64,000 bases of DNA from Planctomycetaceae bacterium (GTDB lineage: Bacteria > Planctomycetota > Phycisphaerae > UBA1845 > UTPLA1), in assembly GCA_006969385.1 (NCBI GenBank), contig CP030884.1, positions 4,954,249-5,018,248 of the forward strand, in the 5' to 3' direction. The notes under the pieces were generated by a model. The model saw only the letters and a list, made by a program, of their open reading frames with translations. It was not told the DNA's origin and ran no database searches. The position numbers and the translations under genes are program-made. Each line of letters starts with the position of its first letter. Within the stretch, counting starts at the first letter, position 1. This document shows, piece by piece, positions 27,539 through 35,982 of the stretch.

Positions 27539-27580
27539 CTTTTCGCGCGGTAGTCAACCCGCACTCGCCGAGGACTTGTT

Positions 27581-27952
27581 ATGGCAGTCGAACAATGGTC
27601 GGAAAACGTCATCCTCGCCACGCTGCAGGATGATCCTTCCTTTACCGAAGATATGAACTTGCTGATCGAGATGGTCGAAACGCGCCCCGGTTGCCATTGT
27701 GTGCTCGATCTGTCCGAAGTGAATTACATGAACTCATCCAACATCGCCAAGATGTTGAAGCTGCGCCGCGCCCTCGCCGAAACCCCGCCCAGCCAACTGC
27801 GCCTCTGCGGCATCACCACCAGCGTCTGGGGCATCTTCCTCGTCACCGGCCTCGATAAGATTTTCGAATTCTGCGACAACGTCGCCAGCGGCCTCGCCAG
27901 CGTACAGATGATGGCCGGCGGTGATGATGATGGGGATGTGGACGAGGAGTAG
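27581..27952 (+). CDS. STAS-domain protein (anti-sigma factor antagonist-like)
   Basis: This 123-residue single-domain protein has the STAS core: the CHCVLDLSEVNYMNSSNIAKMLKLRR segment (about residues 38-63) contains the loop where SpoIIAA-type proteins carry the phosphorylatable Ser. Here the loop is NSSN rather than the usual DSSG. The strand LRLCGITTSVWGIFLVTGLDKIFEF follows. It ends in an acidic tail (GGDDDGDVDEE). It may take part in a partner-switching pathway controlling a sigma factor or a phosphatase. No anti-sigma kinase gene is adjacent. A GAGG site precedes the start. Confidence 0.85.
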   Translation: MAVEQWSENVILATLQDDPSFTEDMNLLIEMVETRPGCHCVLDLSEVNYMNSSNIAKMLKLRRALAETPPSQLRLCGITTSVWGIFLVTGLDKIFEFCDNVASGLASVQMMAGGDDDGDVDEE

Positions 27953-28411
27953 GGTTTAGTTTCGCTTCGCTCTTCGAATAACCGGTCAGGCAAAAACACT
28001 TCTAACGCGTGGCCCTGTTCGAAGTTGATCCAAACACTTCCTATGCGTGTGCCACTGTTCTATGAACAGTGCTCACCAGCGACGACTGGATAACACGGTT
28101 TTTCCGCGGCCGGGGAGAATCCTTCTGACCTTGCATTTGATCGCCAGAAAACGGGCATTCATCTCCGCCGACCACAGTTGTTAGAACCGTGGCACGCAAC
28201 TAAACCATTCTGCCAAACCGTCGATGAGGCGTTGAACGGTTCGGCCGACTGGCTTTTGGCGGTAGACACCGACGCGGGGTTGCGATTCTCCCGCGTCGTG
28301 GGCATGTTATCTACTAGACTGACCACGTGTATTCAAGACCCCAGGCTAAGAACCAACCCGGGGCACCCGGCACTACGCATAGCACTATGCCTCGCGCGCC
28401 TCCCAGTTTTC
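27953..28411. other. Intergenic region with one hairpin repeat
   Basis: No gene is supported. It contains a GTGCCAC-family hairpin at 28047-28074. The plus-strand open frame that begins at 28178 lies mostly antisense to the P-domain remnant and has no recognisable protein features. Confidence 0.45.
28047..28074. repeat. Dispersed hairpin element (GTGCCAC family)
   Basis: GTGTGCCACTGTTCTATGAA followed by CAGTGCTC forms a CACTGTTC/GAACAGTG stem with a three- to four-base loop. It shares the GTGCCAC lead-in with the other elements but has its own stem sequence. Confidence 0.75.
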
Positions 28412-29200
28412 TCAGCGATCCGGTGTTCTCGGTTGATAGTGCATCCGAAGCGTGGATTCGTTCAACATAACGGCTCCAGATTCGCCACCTTCCAAATCGA
28501 TGCACAATTTCCACGTTCCCGCGGTCGGCTCTCCATTAAAGCGAGCGAGGTCGCCTCTTCCGCCGTCTATCGGGTTGGTGTCGTCGTCGTAGACCGTATT
28601 CACGAGTACGCCAATGTCTTGAATACCGCCGCGATAGAAGATCGCAAATGTCCCCGCTGGCGATATGAGTACGGCGGTCATACTGCCGAGGTCACCGCCG
28701 AGGTAGTCCATACTTAATGCGACATCGAGATCGACCACCTCGAAAAGCGCTTCCGGGAGTTCGATCGGTACTTCGGTAACACCCGGACCTTCGATCCGCA
28801 GCGGCACGTTGTGATTGCTGAAATGGTGACGACCGACATCGAGCCGAACCTCCCTGATCTCGGGCGTCGTCGACGGCACGCCATCAAATACGGAATGGAA
28901 CTCCAACGAGCCCACATGTACACCATCTGGCAAACCGGTCGCGTCGAGGGATACGGTTGTTCGGGCAGTCGGGCTTGGTGAATCAAGAAAAGAGGAAGTT
29001 CCGGGGGGTGGCCCGAGATTCGGCCCGACGGTGTAGGTCACCGGACCCGGGCCACCGTCAATCCGAATCCAAGGATCACTCGCCGTTACCCGGACTTGTT
29101 GTTTGACGCTGTAACGATTGGTGATTGCGTAGGTTCTCGCCGGGTGCCACTGGTCGGCTTGCCCGCCAGTGCACCGAGCGCTGAGAAAATCTAATCGCAA
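28412..29200 (-). pseudogene. 5'-truncated P-domain protein remnant
   Basis: The open frame encodes the C-terminal end of a secreted protein. A beta-sandwich segment comes first (VTASDPWIRIDGG... to REVRLDVG, about residues 38-122; it resembles BACON-type repeats). A proprotein-convertase P domain follows (about 130-258: VPLRIEGPGVTEVPIELPE, AVLISPAGTFAIFYRGG, ARFNGEPTAGTWKLCI). No signal peptide, protease or other catalytic domain precedes it. The first 25 residues are merely the translation of a dispersed hairpin repeat (29141-29172) and flanking sequence. I infer that the gene lost its 5' part at the repeat, leaving homologous sequence only from about 29140 downward. Confidence 0.75.
29141..29172. 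repeat. Dispersed hairpin element at the truncation point
   Basis: CGGGTGCCACTGGTCGGCTT followed by GCCCGCCAGTGC is nearly identical to the copy at 4241-4271. CACTGG pairs with CCAGTG, with GGC/GCC helping. It marks the left edge of the truncated P-domain gene. Confidence 0.85.
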
Positions 29201-29246
29201 CGCGTGAAGGTGGGCCGTATCGGTGCGTCGGTAGCCCTCCCTTGTC

Positions 29247-29280
29247 GGGTGCCACGCTTACCCTGCAAGGCAAGCGTGCG
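29247..29280. repeat. Dispersed hairpin element (GTGCCAC family)
   Basis: GGGTGCCACGCTTACCCTGC followed by AAGGCAAGCGTGCG forms a CACGCTT/AAGCGTG stem. It lies 75 bases from the previous element and shares its GGGTGCCAC start. Confidence 0.75.
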
Positions 29281-29413
29281 ATTTACAACGTCGGGCAATG
29301 CTGAACCCGCAAACCCGAAGCGCCGCGCGCGAAAAGACATGGTCACCTTGAAGGGTGAACATGGCCCCCGCCAACACCCAACAAGCGGCGTTCCAGCCGA
29401 TCCCCCCACGCGA

Positions 29414-29974
29414 TCAATACACCCTTTCCCCCGCTGCCGAGCTTTCGATCAACTTCGCCAGTCGTCGGTCGCGCGTGTCTTCGCGTTTGGCGCTCATGAC
29501 CCAATGGCGGACCATGCGTTGATAGCCCGGCGGCTGCGACTCGAAAAACTTCCACGCCTTTTTGTTTTTCTTAAACGCACTCAGGCGTTTCTTGTCGAGT
29601 TGGCCATCGAAATCTTTGACGGCATAGCCTTTTTCCTCCGACTTGGGTCGTGCCTCAAAAGCCTTGCGTCCCGCCGCCGTCATCTTGCCGGCCTTTTCCA
29701 ACTCGGCCACCATCCGAATGTTGACCGCACTCCAGCGGCTATTCGGTCGCCGTGGCGTGAAGCGCACCGAATAACACTCGTCGTCGATGGTTCTACGAAT
29801 GCTGTCGATCCAACCGAAACACAGCGCCTCGGCGACCGACTCGGGCCACGTGATCGACGCCTTGCCGGTGCCTTTCTTGTAATAGCCAACGATGAGTTCG
29901 TCGGCGGTCTTATGGTTCTTTTTAAGCCAAGCGCGAAAGGCAGCCGGTGATTTGAAGAAGCGTGGTCGAGACAT
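29414..29974 (-). CDS. YdeI-family (OmpD-associated) protein
   Basis: The 186-residue protein opens with SRPRFFKSPAAFRAWLKKNH and contains ELIVGYYKKGTGKASITWPESVAEALCFGWIDSIRR (about residues 27-62). It then has YSVRFTPRRPNSRWSAVNIRMVAELEKAGKM (about 68-98). This is the signature of the YdeI/bacteriocin-protection family. It ends in the usual Lys/Arg-rich helical region (DKKRLSAFKKNKKAWKFFESQPPGYQRMVRHWV). Members are small cytosolic proteins of poorly known function; stress roles have been proposed. The protein is complete and stands alone between repeat-rich intergenic stretches. Confidence 0.88.
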   Translation of the reverse strand: MSRPRFFKSPAAFRAWLKKNHKTADELIVGYYKKGTGKASITWPESVAEALCFGWIDSIRRTIDDECYSVRFTPRRPNSRWSAVNIRMVAELEKAGKMTAAGRKAFEARPKSEEKGYAVKDFDGQLDKKRLSAFKKNKKAWKFFESQPPGYQRMVRHWVMSAKREDTRDRRLAKLIESSAAGERVY

Positions 29975-30191
29975 GGTGTTTTTTATTCAACGGTATAAAC
30001 ATGATGAATGCAAATCAGGCATGTAGGTCGGGTCATCGACCCGACAGAACTCCAGCGGCGACCGTCATATTTTTGAGGATTGAGTGTCTATCAGAGCAGC
30101 GAGACTTTTTTTACGTACACGCACGAAATGCCGCTTTCTAAACGGTGTCATGAAACGCAACCGTTTCTCCGAGTAGCAAACACCAAGTGGC

Positions 30192-30665
30192 TTAAGGCAC
30201 CGGCACCGCTTCCGGCGGGTATATCTTAAACGCCGCGCGGCCGGTCATTTCCATACCATTCATATAAACGCGATACTCAACGTAATCCGTTCCAAGAAAC
30301 CGCTCGGGCGCGCTGTAGAAGAAGCTGCCGTCCCCGGCGAGGTCGATCATGCCGCCTTGTTCCGTTTGGCCCGTGAACGGTTCGACCGCGTCGGCCGTCA
30401 TGTCGTTGGCGATCACGCCCAGCTTGGCGACCACTTCCAATTGGCCCACGCCGATCAGCGCATAGCTTTCGGGATTGACGCGCAACTCGGTCGCGCTTGT
30501 CGGCGGGCCATCGATGTTCAACGCGACGGTGCCAAAGGGTATATCGCAACCGGCCAAAGCCAGCATGGTGATGATCGCGAAGCAGCCGCGCGGGATAAGC
30601 CTGCGGCGCAGCAGGTTGGAAACTCGAGTCGTCAGTCGTCGCGGGCAGTTGCTGTTCTTCAACAT
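30192..30665 (-). CDS. Lipoprotein with cadherin/Ig-like fold, 157 aa
   Basis: The N-terminus is long and basic (RRLTTRVSNLLRRRLIPRG), followed by CFAIITMLALAGC, a lipoprotein signal with the lipidated Cys near residue 40. The mature part contains VIANDMTADAVEPFTGQTEQGGMIDLAGDGSFFYSAPERFLGTDYVEYRVY. This is the GSFxYxPxxxFxGTDxFxYxV pattern of bacterial cadherin-like/VCBS-type repeats. Only one such domain is present, which is unusual because they normally occur in long arrays. The function is unknown; it is probably an outer-membrane or periplasmic surface component. Confidence 0.7.
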   Translation of the reverse strand: MLKNSNCPRRLTTRVSNLLRRRLIPRGCFAIITMLALAGCDIPFGTVALNIDGPPTSATELRVNPESYALIGVGQLEVVAKLGVIANDMTADAVEPFTGQTEQGGMIDLAGDGSFFYSAPERFLGTDYVEYRVYMNGMEMTGRAAFKIYPPEAVPVP

Positions 30666-31342
30666 AGGGATTCGCCTCCGGGGTTTGTTGCGAACACCGG
30701 CACGAGATGCATGCGACAGACCAGCGGGAATCTCACCAACCGCAGGCGAGCGAGTGTCGATAACAAACGCCCCACCTTCATCGCAGGCGAATTCGGTACT
30801 CTTAAATTCGGGTTATGACAGTAAATCAGAAATTGAGGCGACGGGGAGTGGTCGCGACAGCCTCCGAGGCATTTAGTGTTGTCCAAACGCCCCGCCGAGG
30901 GGTCGCCGCTCGACGATTTTCGGGCAATATCGGACGCAAAACCGGAATTTCTTACCGATATGGGGCAAAAATCAGCGCGATTCACTCTCTCGCCAGCAGA
31001 TCAAACGCCCTAAACGATGATCGTAACCAATTATTTTTACAACACTTATGGCAAATCTGATTGATGCACCCCGTCCATTTTCGCGGCCACGCCAATTTTT
31101 CGGACGCCCTCAAGTTTTCAAACGCCTCGCGCCGATTTCAATCTTGCCCAAGATTCCTAAATTACCTAAGTTAACACATAAAGTCGGGTGACCAAGAATC
31201 CGGGGCTGTCAGAACACAACACACCGTGCCCGGGAGCGGGACACGACCAAGAGACACACGACGGCGGCAAGCGGCGATGGACGACCGACCTGCCCCACCC
31301 ACGCGGCCCGCACGTGCCGCCTAGACCACGGAGATCACCGCC
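30666..31342. other. Long intergenic region, no gene seen
   Basis: It separates the minus-strand lipoprotein gene from the plus-strand B12-binding-type gene. The open frames within it are short and lack protein-like composition. Parts are A/T rich (about 31030-31060 and 31155-31185) and may hold promoters for both flanking genes. I could not name a confident -35/-10 pair or a riboswitch. Confidence 0.4.
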
Positions 31343-32077
31343 TTGGCCACCACGCAAATCTTCCAACAGTACATCACCCCGCTCCTCGAAGGCCGCCGCA
31401 GCATTTGCCGCACCATCATCACGGAAGCCCTCGACAACGGCATCGAGCCGCAGCGCCTTTATCAAGACGTCGTCTGGCCCGCGATGGCACAGGTGGACAA
31501 CCTCTACCGCGAAGACCGCATCAACATTGCCGCCGAGCACATGGCCACGCGCATCAACCGCACCGTCGCCGACCACCTTCAATCGCGACTGCCCCGCGCC
31601 GCCAAGAACGGCAAGCGCATCCTGATCACCTGCACCGAATGCGAAGCCGAAGAGATCAGCGCTCAGATGTGTGCAGACTTGTTCGAAGCCGAAGGTTGGG
31701 AAGTGTACTTCCTGGGTGCCGGCATTCCGCGCGACGAAATGGGATCGCTGGTCGGTCAGTTGCAACCCGAAATGATGATGATCGTCGGCAGCAAGCCGAC
31801 CGACGTGCCGGAAGTGCGTCAGATGATCGATCACATCCGCGAGATCAATTCTTGCCCGACGATGAACGTGTTGGTATCGGGCGGTGTGTTTAATCGAGCC
31901 CAAGGGTTATGGCGCGAAGTGAAGGCAGACTTCTTTGCGGAAACCGCCGCCGAGGCGTTGCAGATTGCTGGCAAAGCAGACCCGCGCAAAGCCGAAGTGC
32001 GCCCCGTTGATGCACCCAAGAAGCGCCGCCGCCGCCGTAAGCCGCCGTTGTTGGCGCAGCTTGAAGGTGAGTGCTAA
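31343..32077 (+). CDS. B12-binding-fold protein lacking the His motif
   Basis: The start is a TTG at 31343 with GGAG eight bases upstream. Residues 1-85 form the helical cap that precedes B12-binding domains (LLEGRRSICRTIITEALDNGI, VWPAMAQVDNLYREDRINIAAEH). Residues 90-215 form the Rossmann-like B12 domain (ILITCTECEAEEISAQMCADLFEAEGWEVYFLGAGIPRDEM, MMMIVGSKPTD, VSGGVF). The DxHxxG segment that supplies the cobalt-binding His is replaced by CTECEAEEI, so cobalamin may not bind, or may bind differently. A Lys/Arg-rich tail (KKRRRRRKPP) could contact nucleic acid. Related domains occur in light-sensing and methyltransferase proteins. Confidence 0.8.
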   Translation: MATTQIFQQYITPLLEGRRSICRTIITEALDNGIEPQRLYQDVVWPAMAQVDNLYREDRINIAAEHMATRINRTVADHLQSRLPRAAKNGKRILITCTECEAEEISAQMCADLFEAEGWEVYFLGAGIPRDEMGSLVGQLQPEMMMIVGSKPTDVPEVRQMIDHIREINSCPTMNVLVSGGVFNRAQGLWREVKADFFAETAAEALQIAGKADPRKAEVRPVDAPKKRRRRRKPPLLAQLEGEC

Positions 32078-32155
32078 GCCGAAGCGTAAACGAGCGACGC
32101 TGCGATCGGGATTTATCCCCCAGCCCCAGAGGGGCGGGGGCACCCGAACTCCGCG

Positions 32156-32182
32156 CTGTGGCACCGGTTTGAAACCGGTGGT
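32156..32182. repeat. Dispersed hairpin element (GTGGCAC family)
   Basis: CTGTGGCACCGGTTTGAAAC followed by CGGTGGT forms an ACCGGTTT/AAACCGGT stem with a minimal loop. It directly follows a copy of the CCCCAGCCCC repeat. Confidence 0.75.
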
Positions 32183-32239
32183 CGCCGTCGCGACAAACAC
32201 CATATTCTTCTTCATCTCCTCCTCCTGTTTCCCAAGTAT

Positions 32240-32266
32240 GCCGCGGCCTGGCCGCGGCTTTTTTAT
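32240..32266 (+). terminator. Rho-independent terminator
   Basis: GCCGCGGC and GCCGCGGC (self-complementary arms, three-base CTG loop) are followed by TTTTTTATT. It lies about 160 bases after the B12-binding-type gene and probably ends its transcript. Confidence 0.85.
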
Positions 32267-32477
32267 TCAGGAGAGAGTTTCACGATCGCAACGATCAGTA
32301 ACGACTATTTCCCTCGGCATCAGCGAAGATAAACATAGCGATTCCCAAGGCAATTCCAAAACCCGCCGCGCGGTTTTTCCCTTGCCCGGAAATGAAGATG
32401 ACCGCAGAAAAGCCGGTGAGGCTCAAGGCGGCGAGCTAACGCAATCAGATGGGTAGATCGAACGACCCATCCAACAT

Positions 32478-34430
32478 TTACGTGTCATCCTCGGCCAATA
32501 CGACCAATGAGTCTTCGGTCGTCAGGTGATACGTGGCCGACTTTTCAGGGATCAGCTTCACGCCGAAGTTCTTATCCATGTCCGCTTCGTCAGCTTTAAT
32601 TTTAACACCCATACAAACTTCGGCGCGCGCCTGAGCGGCGTGCATCATGTCGGCATAGCTCACGTCGATCGGTAAGTCGGCGAAATACAGTGTTGCGGGT
32701 TTGAGATAAATCTCGGAGCCGTCTTCTTCAAACAAGTCGTCGTACACCTTCTTGATGTCCTGCTGTTCCGACACCTGCGCCAACAACATACTGACGAGCT
32801 GATTGGAAATGATGAAATCGTTCACACCAGCCCGCGAGACCAAGGCCTGATTGCGCGAGTTCATCACTTCGCTAATCAGCGATGTCTTCGTCGCCGACGG
32901 CCCGGCCTCGTCTAGCAACCGTCGCAATACCAGAAGAATGATGATCGTTTCCGAGTCGATCGTCTCCGGATCGGCATTGGTTACGCCTTGGCTGAGAATC
33001 AGTACGTTGTCGTAACGCGTCGGGTCGAGCTTTTCGTACGTCTCGGTATGCAACGGGTCGGCGTCGACAATCTCAATGATTAACTCGGTAGCCTTATCGC
33101 GCAGGCGATCCACGGCAATGCGCACGTCGTCGCCCGGATTTTGTACGAGTATATCGATACGCGATCCGGCCAGGACGTAATCGGCGTATTGCTCGATAAG
33201 GATTTCCGCCTTGGGGTTCCAGCCGATGATCAGTTGCCGCTCGACGCCGTGTTCGAGCCGCTGATTCGAGTAAGCTAGCGTGCGACCCGTCGCGACCGGC
33301 TGCGGACGATACTCGATCGTCGAATCATCTTCCGCCAAAATCAACACTTCATCGCCCGGCATTACCGTGGTATCGATCGACGGATTGATCAGCAATTCGC
33401 CATCAGCTTGTCGAATGCCGAGCGGTATGCCATCGGGAAAGTGAAATTGCAACGCGCCGAACGCAATCTCCGGCCACGGTCCGCCATAGAAATACATCTC
33501 GCAACCGTCGAACGACATGATTTCGGAATAGACGACGCTCAACCCGACCGAACGCGACGTTTGCACCATGACCTTGGCCAGCACATCGCTCGCGTCGATC
33601 GTCGTCACTTCGTCGGGCGCGATGCGTTCGGCGATGATGCGATTGCGCCGGTAGTACAGCTCGGCCACGATGTTCAGCTCTTGACCGGGCGCTTTCGCGG
33701 CGATCAAACCCAGCACCGTCTTGATCACGCGCGAATCGCTGGCCGACAGCGCTTCGGGCGGGTCGGCCTCGCTGCATTCGCCCAATACGATCGCGGATTT
33801 GCACGTGGCAACCGAAACGACATCCAAGTTCACCAACGATGAGACGGCACCGCTGCGCGTTACGACACGCGTGGTTTTGGTATCGCCCAGATTCATGCTG
33901 AGATGGTCGTCCATCTCTTCCTTGTCTTTTTCAGCCAAGATTACGACGCAGCCGTCGTCTTCGCTTTCGTTGGCAATGACCAACTCGCGCACGATTTCAA
34001 CGACGCGATTGCTCCAGCCAAGGATAATCGTGTGCTCTTCTTCGATGACCTTGGAATGGCCCTTCTTGAGTTGCGTGAGTTTTTGATCGAGCGCCGTCGT
34101 GATAAACGCGATCAGCATCGAGAGAATGACGATGCCCACGAGGCCGGCCAGCACGCCGGGGATTTTATATACCGGGTCGCTGCCGATCTCCTGGTTCATA
34201 TTTCCCGGGTCGGTCAACTCCAGAAAAATCACGTACACGTGATTGAAAAAGCCGCCGATACGTTCGCCACCTTCGGGATAAATCAGGTAGATCAGCCCGC
34301 GCATCAGAATGAGGGCGACGAAGCTCACGACGAACACGACGACGAGGCTCAGAAAGATCGAGCTGCCGCCGCGCGACATGAAGTTATCGAATCGATAGCG
34401 CAGGCGTTGAGATAATGATGAATTCGCCAT
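32478..34430 (-). CDS. CASTOR/POLLUX-like ion channel with RCK domains
   Basis: The 650-residue protein starts with two transmembrane helices (about 24-46 and 92-113). They flank a pore-like loop containing FLELTDPGNMNQ near 70-81, comparable to the selectivity-filter region of CASTOR/POLLUX channels (known to end in a DxGN-like motif). The rest is cytoplasmic with two Rossmann-type RCK/TrkA-N-like regions: HTIILGWSNRVVEIVREL near 133 and RQLIIGWNPKAEILIEQYAD near 400. The IIGW(N/S) motif is family-typical. Such channels conduct cations, gated by ligands or ions. It is alone on its strand, divergent to nothing specific, and complete. Confidence 0.85.
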   Translation of the reverse strand: MANSSLSQRLRYRFDNFMSRGGSSIFLSLVVVFVVSFVALILMRGLIYLIYPEGGERIGGFFNHVYVIFLELTDPGNMNQEIGSDPVYKIPGVLAGLVGIVILSMLIAFITTALDQKLTQLKKGHSKVIEEEHTIILGWSNRVVEIVRELVIANESEDDGCVVILAEKDKEEMDDHLSMNLGDTKTTRVVTRSGAVSSLVNLDVVSVATCKSAIVLGECSEADPPEALSASDSRVIKTVLGLIAAKAPGQELNIVAELYYRRNRIIAERIAPDEVTTIDASDVLAKVMVQTSRSVGLSVVYSEIMSFDGCEMYFYGGPWPEIAFGALQFHFPDGIPLGIRQADGELLINPSIDTTVMPGDEVLILAEDDSTIEYRPQPVATGRTLAYSNQRLEHGVERQLIIGWNPKAEILIEQYADYVLAGSRIDILVQNPGDDVRIAVDRLRDKATELIIEIVDADPLHTETYEKLDPTRYDNVLILSQGVTNADPETIDSETIIILLVLRRLLDEAGPSATKTSLISEVMNSRNQALVSRAGVNDFIISNQLVSMLLAQVSEQQDIKKVYDDLFEEDGSEIYLKPATLYFADLPIDVSYADMMHAAQARAEVCMGVKIKADEADMDKNFGVKLIPEKSATYHLTTEDSLVVLAEDDT

Positions 34431-34602
34431 GGAAACGCGTTTCCTTTACGCAACCCCCCGTGCGCACGGAATGCGCCGCGATTTGCGCTCACAATTTAAA
34501 AGCGAAGTTCCGTCTCCGGCTCTCTATGCTGTTGGCGATTCTTCCAAGATCGCCCGGGCCCGACGCCCATTTACACTGGCTGCCACTTTGCGCGAAATGG
34601 AC

Positions 34603-35646
34603 CTACGAATCCAGTACTTTTTTCAGCGCGATTAGCGCTTTGTCCACGCCGTCATCGGGAATATCGAGGTGCGACACGGCACGCAGCACAGTGGGCTCCA
34701 GCAGCGGACTAAAACGCACGCCATGGGGTTGCAGCGCCGCGAGAATCTGCTTGGGCGTTTTGCCCGTTCCACCAATATCGAAGACGACGATGTTGCTCTC
34801 AACCGCATCGACATCAACGGATACGCCGGGCAACTCTGCCAGACCAACAGCCAAGCGCTTCGCCTTGTCGTGATCGTCTGCGAGTCGTTCGACATTATTC
34901 TCAAACGCAAAGATACCCGCCGCCGCCAACATGCCGGCTTGCCGCATGGCCCCGCCGAAAAAGTGCTTGGCGCGCCAGGCTTCGTCGATAAACGAACGCG
35001 TGCCGGCCAACACACCACCGACGGGGCAACCGAGCCCTTTGCTGAGGTCGATCCAGCAACTATCGAAGTGCTCACAGTAATCGCGCGCCGTCACGCCCGC
35101 CGCCACCACTGCGTTCATCAGCCGCGCGCCATCGAGATGGGTGATCAAATGGTACTCTCGCGCGCACTCCGTGACGGCCTTTACCTGCGCAACCGACCAA
35201 ACGCGCCCACCACGCAAGTTGCACGTGTTCTCAACGCAAACCATCCGCGTGCGCGGCATATGGGCATCATTGGGACGAATCATCGGGACGATATCGTCCG
35301 GACCGAAGATGCCCGTCGGCGAATCGATCAAGCGTAAACTCGCGCGACTGTGAATCGCCGGGCCGCCGCCCTCGAAGTTCACCGGATGGTAGGATGCCTC
35401 CAAAATGATCTCATCGCCGGCGCGGCAATGAATGAAGTGTGCGATTAGATTGCACATCGTGCCCGTTGGCAGGAAAAGCGCCGCCTCTTTGCCGCAAAGC
35501 TCTGCCACCATTTCCTGCAACTTATTAACCGACGGGTCTTCGCGCTTTTGTTCGTCGCCGACCTCGGCATTGGCGATCGCCTGCCGCATCGCTGCCGATG
35601 GTCGCGTCTGGGTATCGCTGGAAAAGTCAACGGGAAAAACTGCCAT
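34603..35646 (-). CDS. ltaE: Low-specificity L-threonine aldolase
   Basis: This PLP-dependent enzyme cleaves L-threonine or L-allo-threonine into glycine and acetaldehyde. The motifs are DFSSDTQTRPSAAMRQA near residue 7, EREDP-like KREDPSVNKLQ near 34, FLPTGTMCNLIA near 58, THLDGARLMNA near 168, and the PLP-lysine in IDLSKGLGCPVGGVLAG near 200. The length of 347 aa is typical. The start at 35646 gives the conserved N-terminus. It is monocistronic, with the small exported-protein gene divergent upstream. Confidence 0.93.
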   Translation of the reverse strand: MAVFPVDFSSDTQTRPSAAMRQAIANAEVGDEQKREDPSVNKLQEMVAELCGKEAALFLPTGTMCNLIAHFIHCRAGDEIILEASYHPVNFEGGGPAIHSRASLRLIDSPTGIFGPDDIVPMIRPNDAHMPRTRMVCVENTCNLRGGRVWSVAQVKAVTECAREYHLITHLDGARLMNAVVAAGVTARDYCEHFDSCWIDLSKGLGCPVGGVLAGTRSFIDEAWRAKHFFGGAMRQAGMLAAAGIFAFENNVERLADDHDKAKRLAVGLAELPGVSVDVDAVESNIVVFDIGGTGKTPKQILAALQPHGVRFSPLLEPTVLRAVSHLDIPDDGVDKALIALKKVLDS

Positions 35647-35780
35647 GTCGATATACCTGCTATGCTACGGTTCGTCTTCGTGCTGGCGAATTCGTTGGAC
35701 GTGAAGCATAATGCATTTGCATAGTTTGCTCGATGGCGAGCAGCGAGAACCATCGGACCGAAAAGGCGAGGCCCGTCCCC

Positions 35781-35963
35781 ATGACGCGACGTTACTATCG
35801 CAATCGAAAAAAGCTGATGTTGGCCTGTTTGACGTGCGGCACTGCGATGCAACTGGGTGCGTGTGCCGACGATGTGGCACTGTTCGGGATTAACGTCGCC
35901 GTTTCGTCGATCACGTTGCCGTTTAACGCCTTCGTCGCCGATGTGTTGACCTTGTTTTTCTAA
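35781..35963 (+). CDS. Small exported protein, 60 aa
   Basis: The start at 35781 (MTRRYYRNRKKLMLACLTCGTAMQLGACADD) gives a basic N-terminus followed by a hydrophobic signal-like stretch with a possible lipobox QLGAC. The remainder is short and hydrophobic (VALFGINVAVSSITLPFNAFVADVLTLFF) with an unusually amphipathic pattern. It has a GAGG-like upstream site. No family is recognised. The first Met of the frame (35733) would add a poorly conserved-looking extension. It may be a small surface or membrane peptide; the role is unknown. Confidence 0.5.
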   Translation: MTRRYYRNRKKLMLACLTCGTAMQLGACADDVALFGINVAVSSITLPFNAFVADVLTLFF

Positions 35964-35982
35964 GAAGTGAATCCGGCGCGGA

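Larger units (their letters stand above)
32078..32477. other. Intergenic region with repeats and a terminator
   Basis: No gene is supported. It holds a copy of the CCCCAGCCCCAGAGGGGC repeat (about 32117-32142), a GTGGCAC-family hairpin (32156-32182) and a terminator (32240-32266), each listed or discussed separately. Confidence 0.5.

Noticed and set aside
28178..28717. 179-codon plus-strand frame
   Set aside because: It overlaps the P-domain remnant in antisense and shows no conserved motif.
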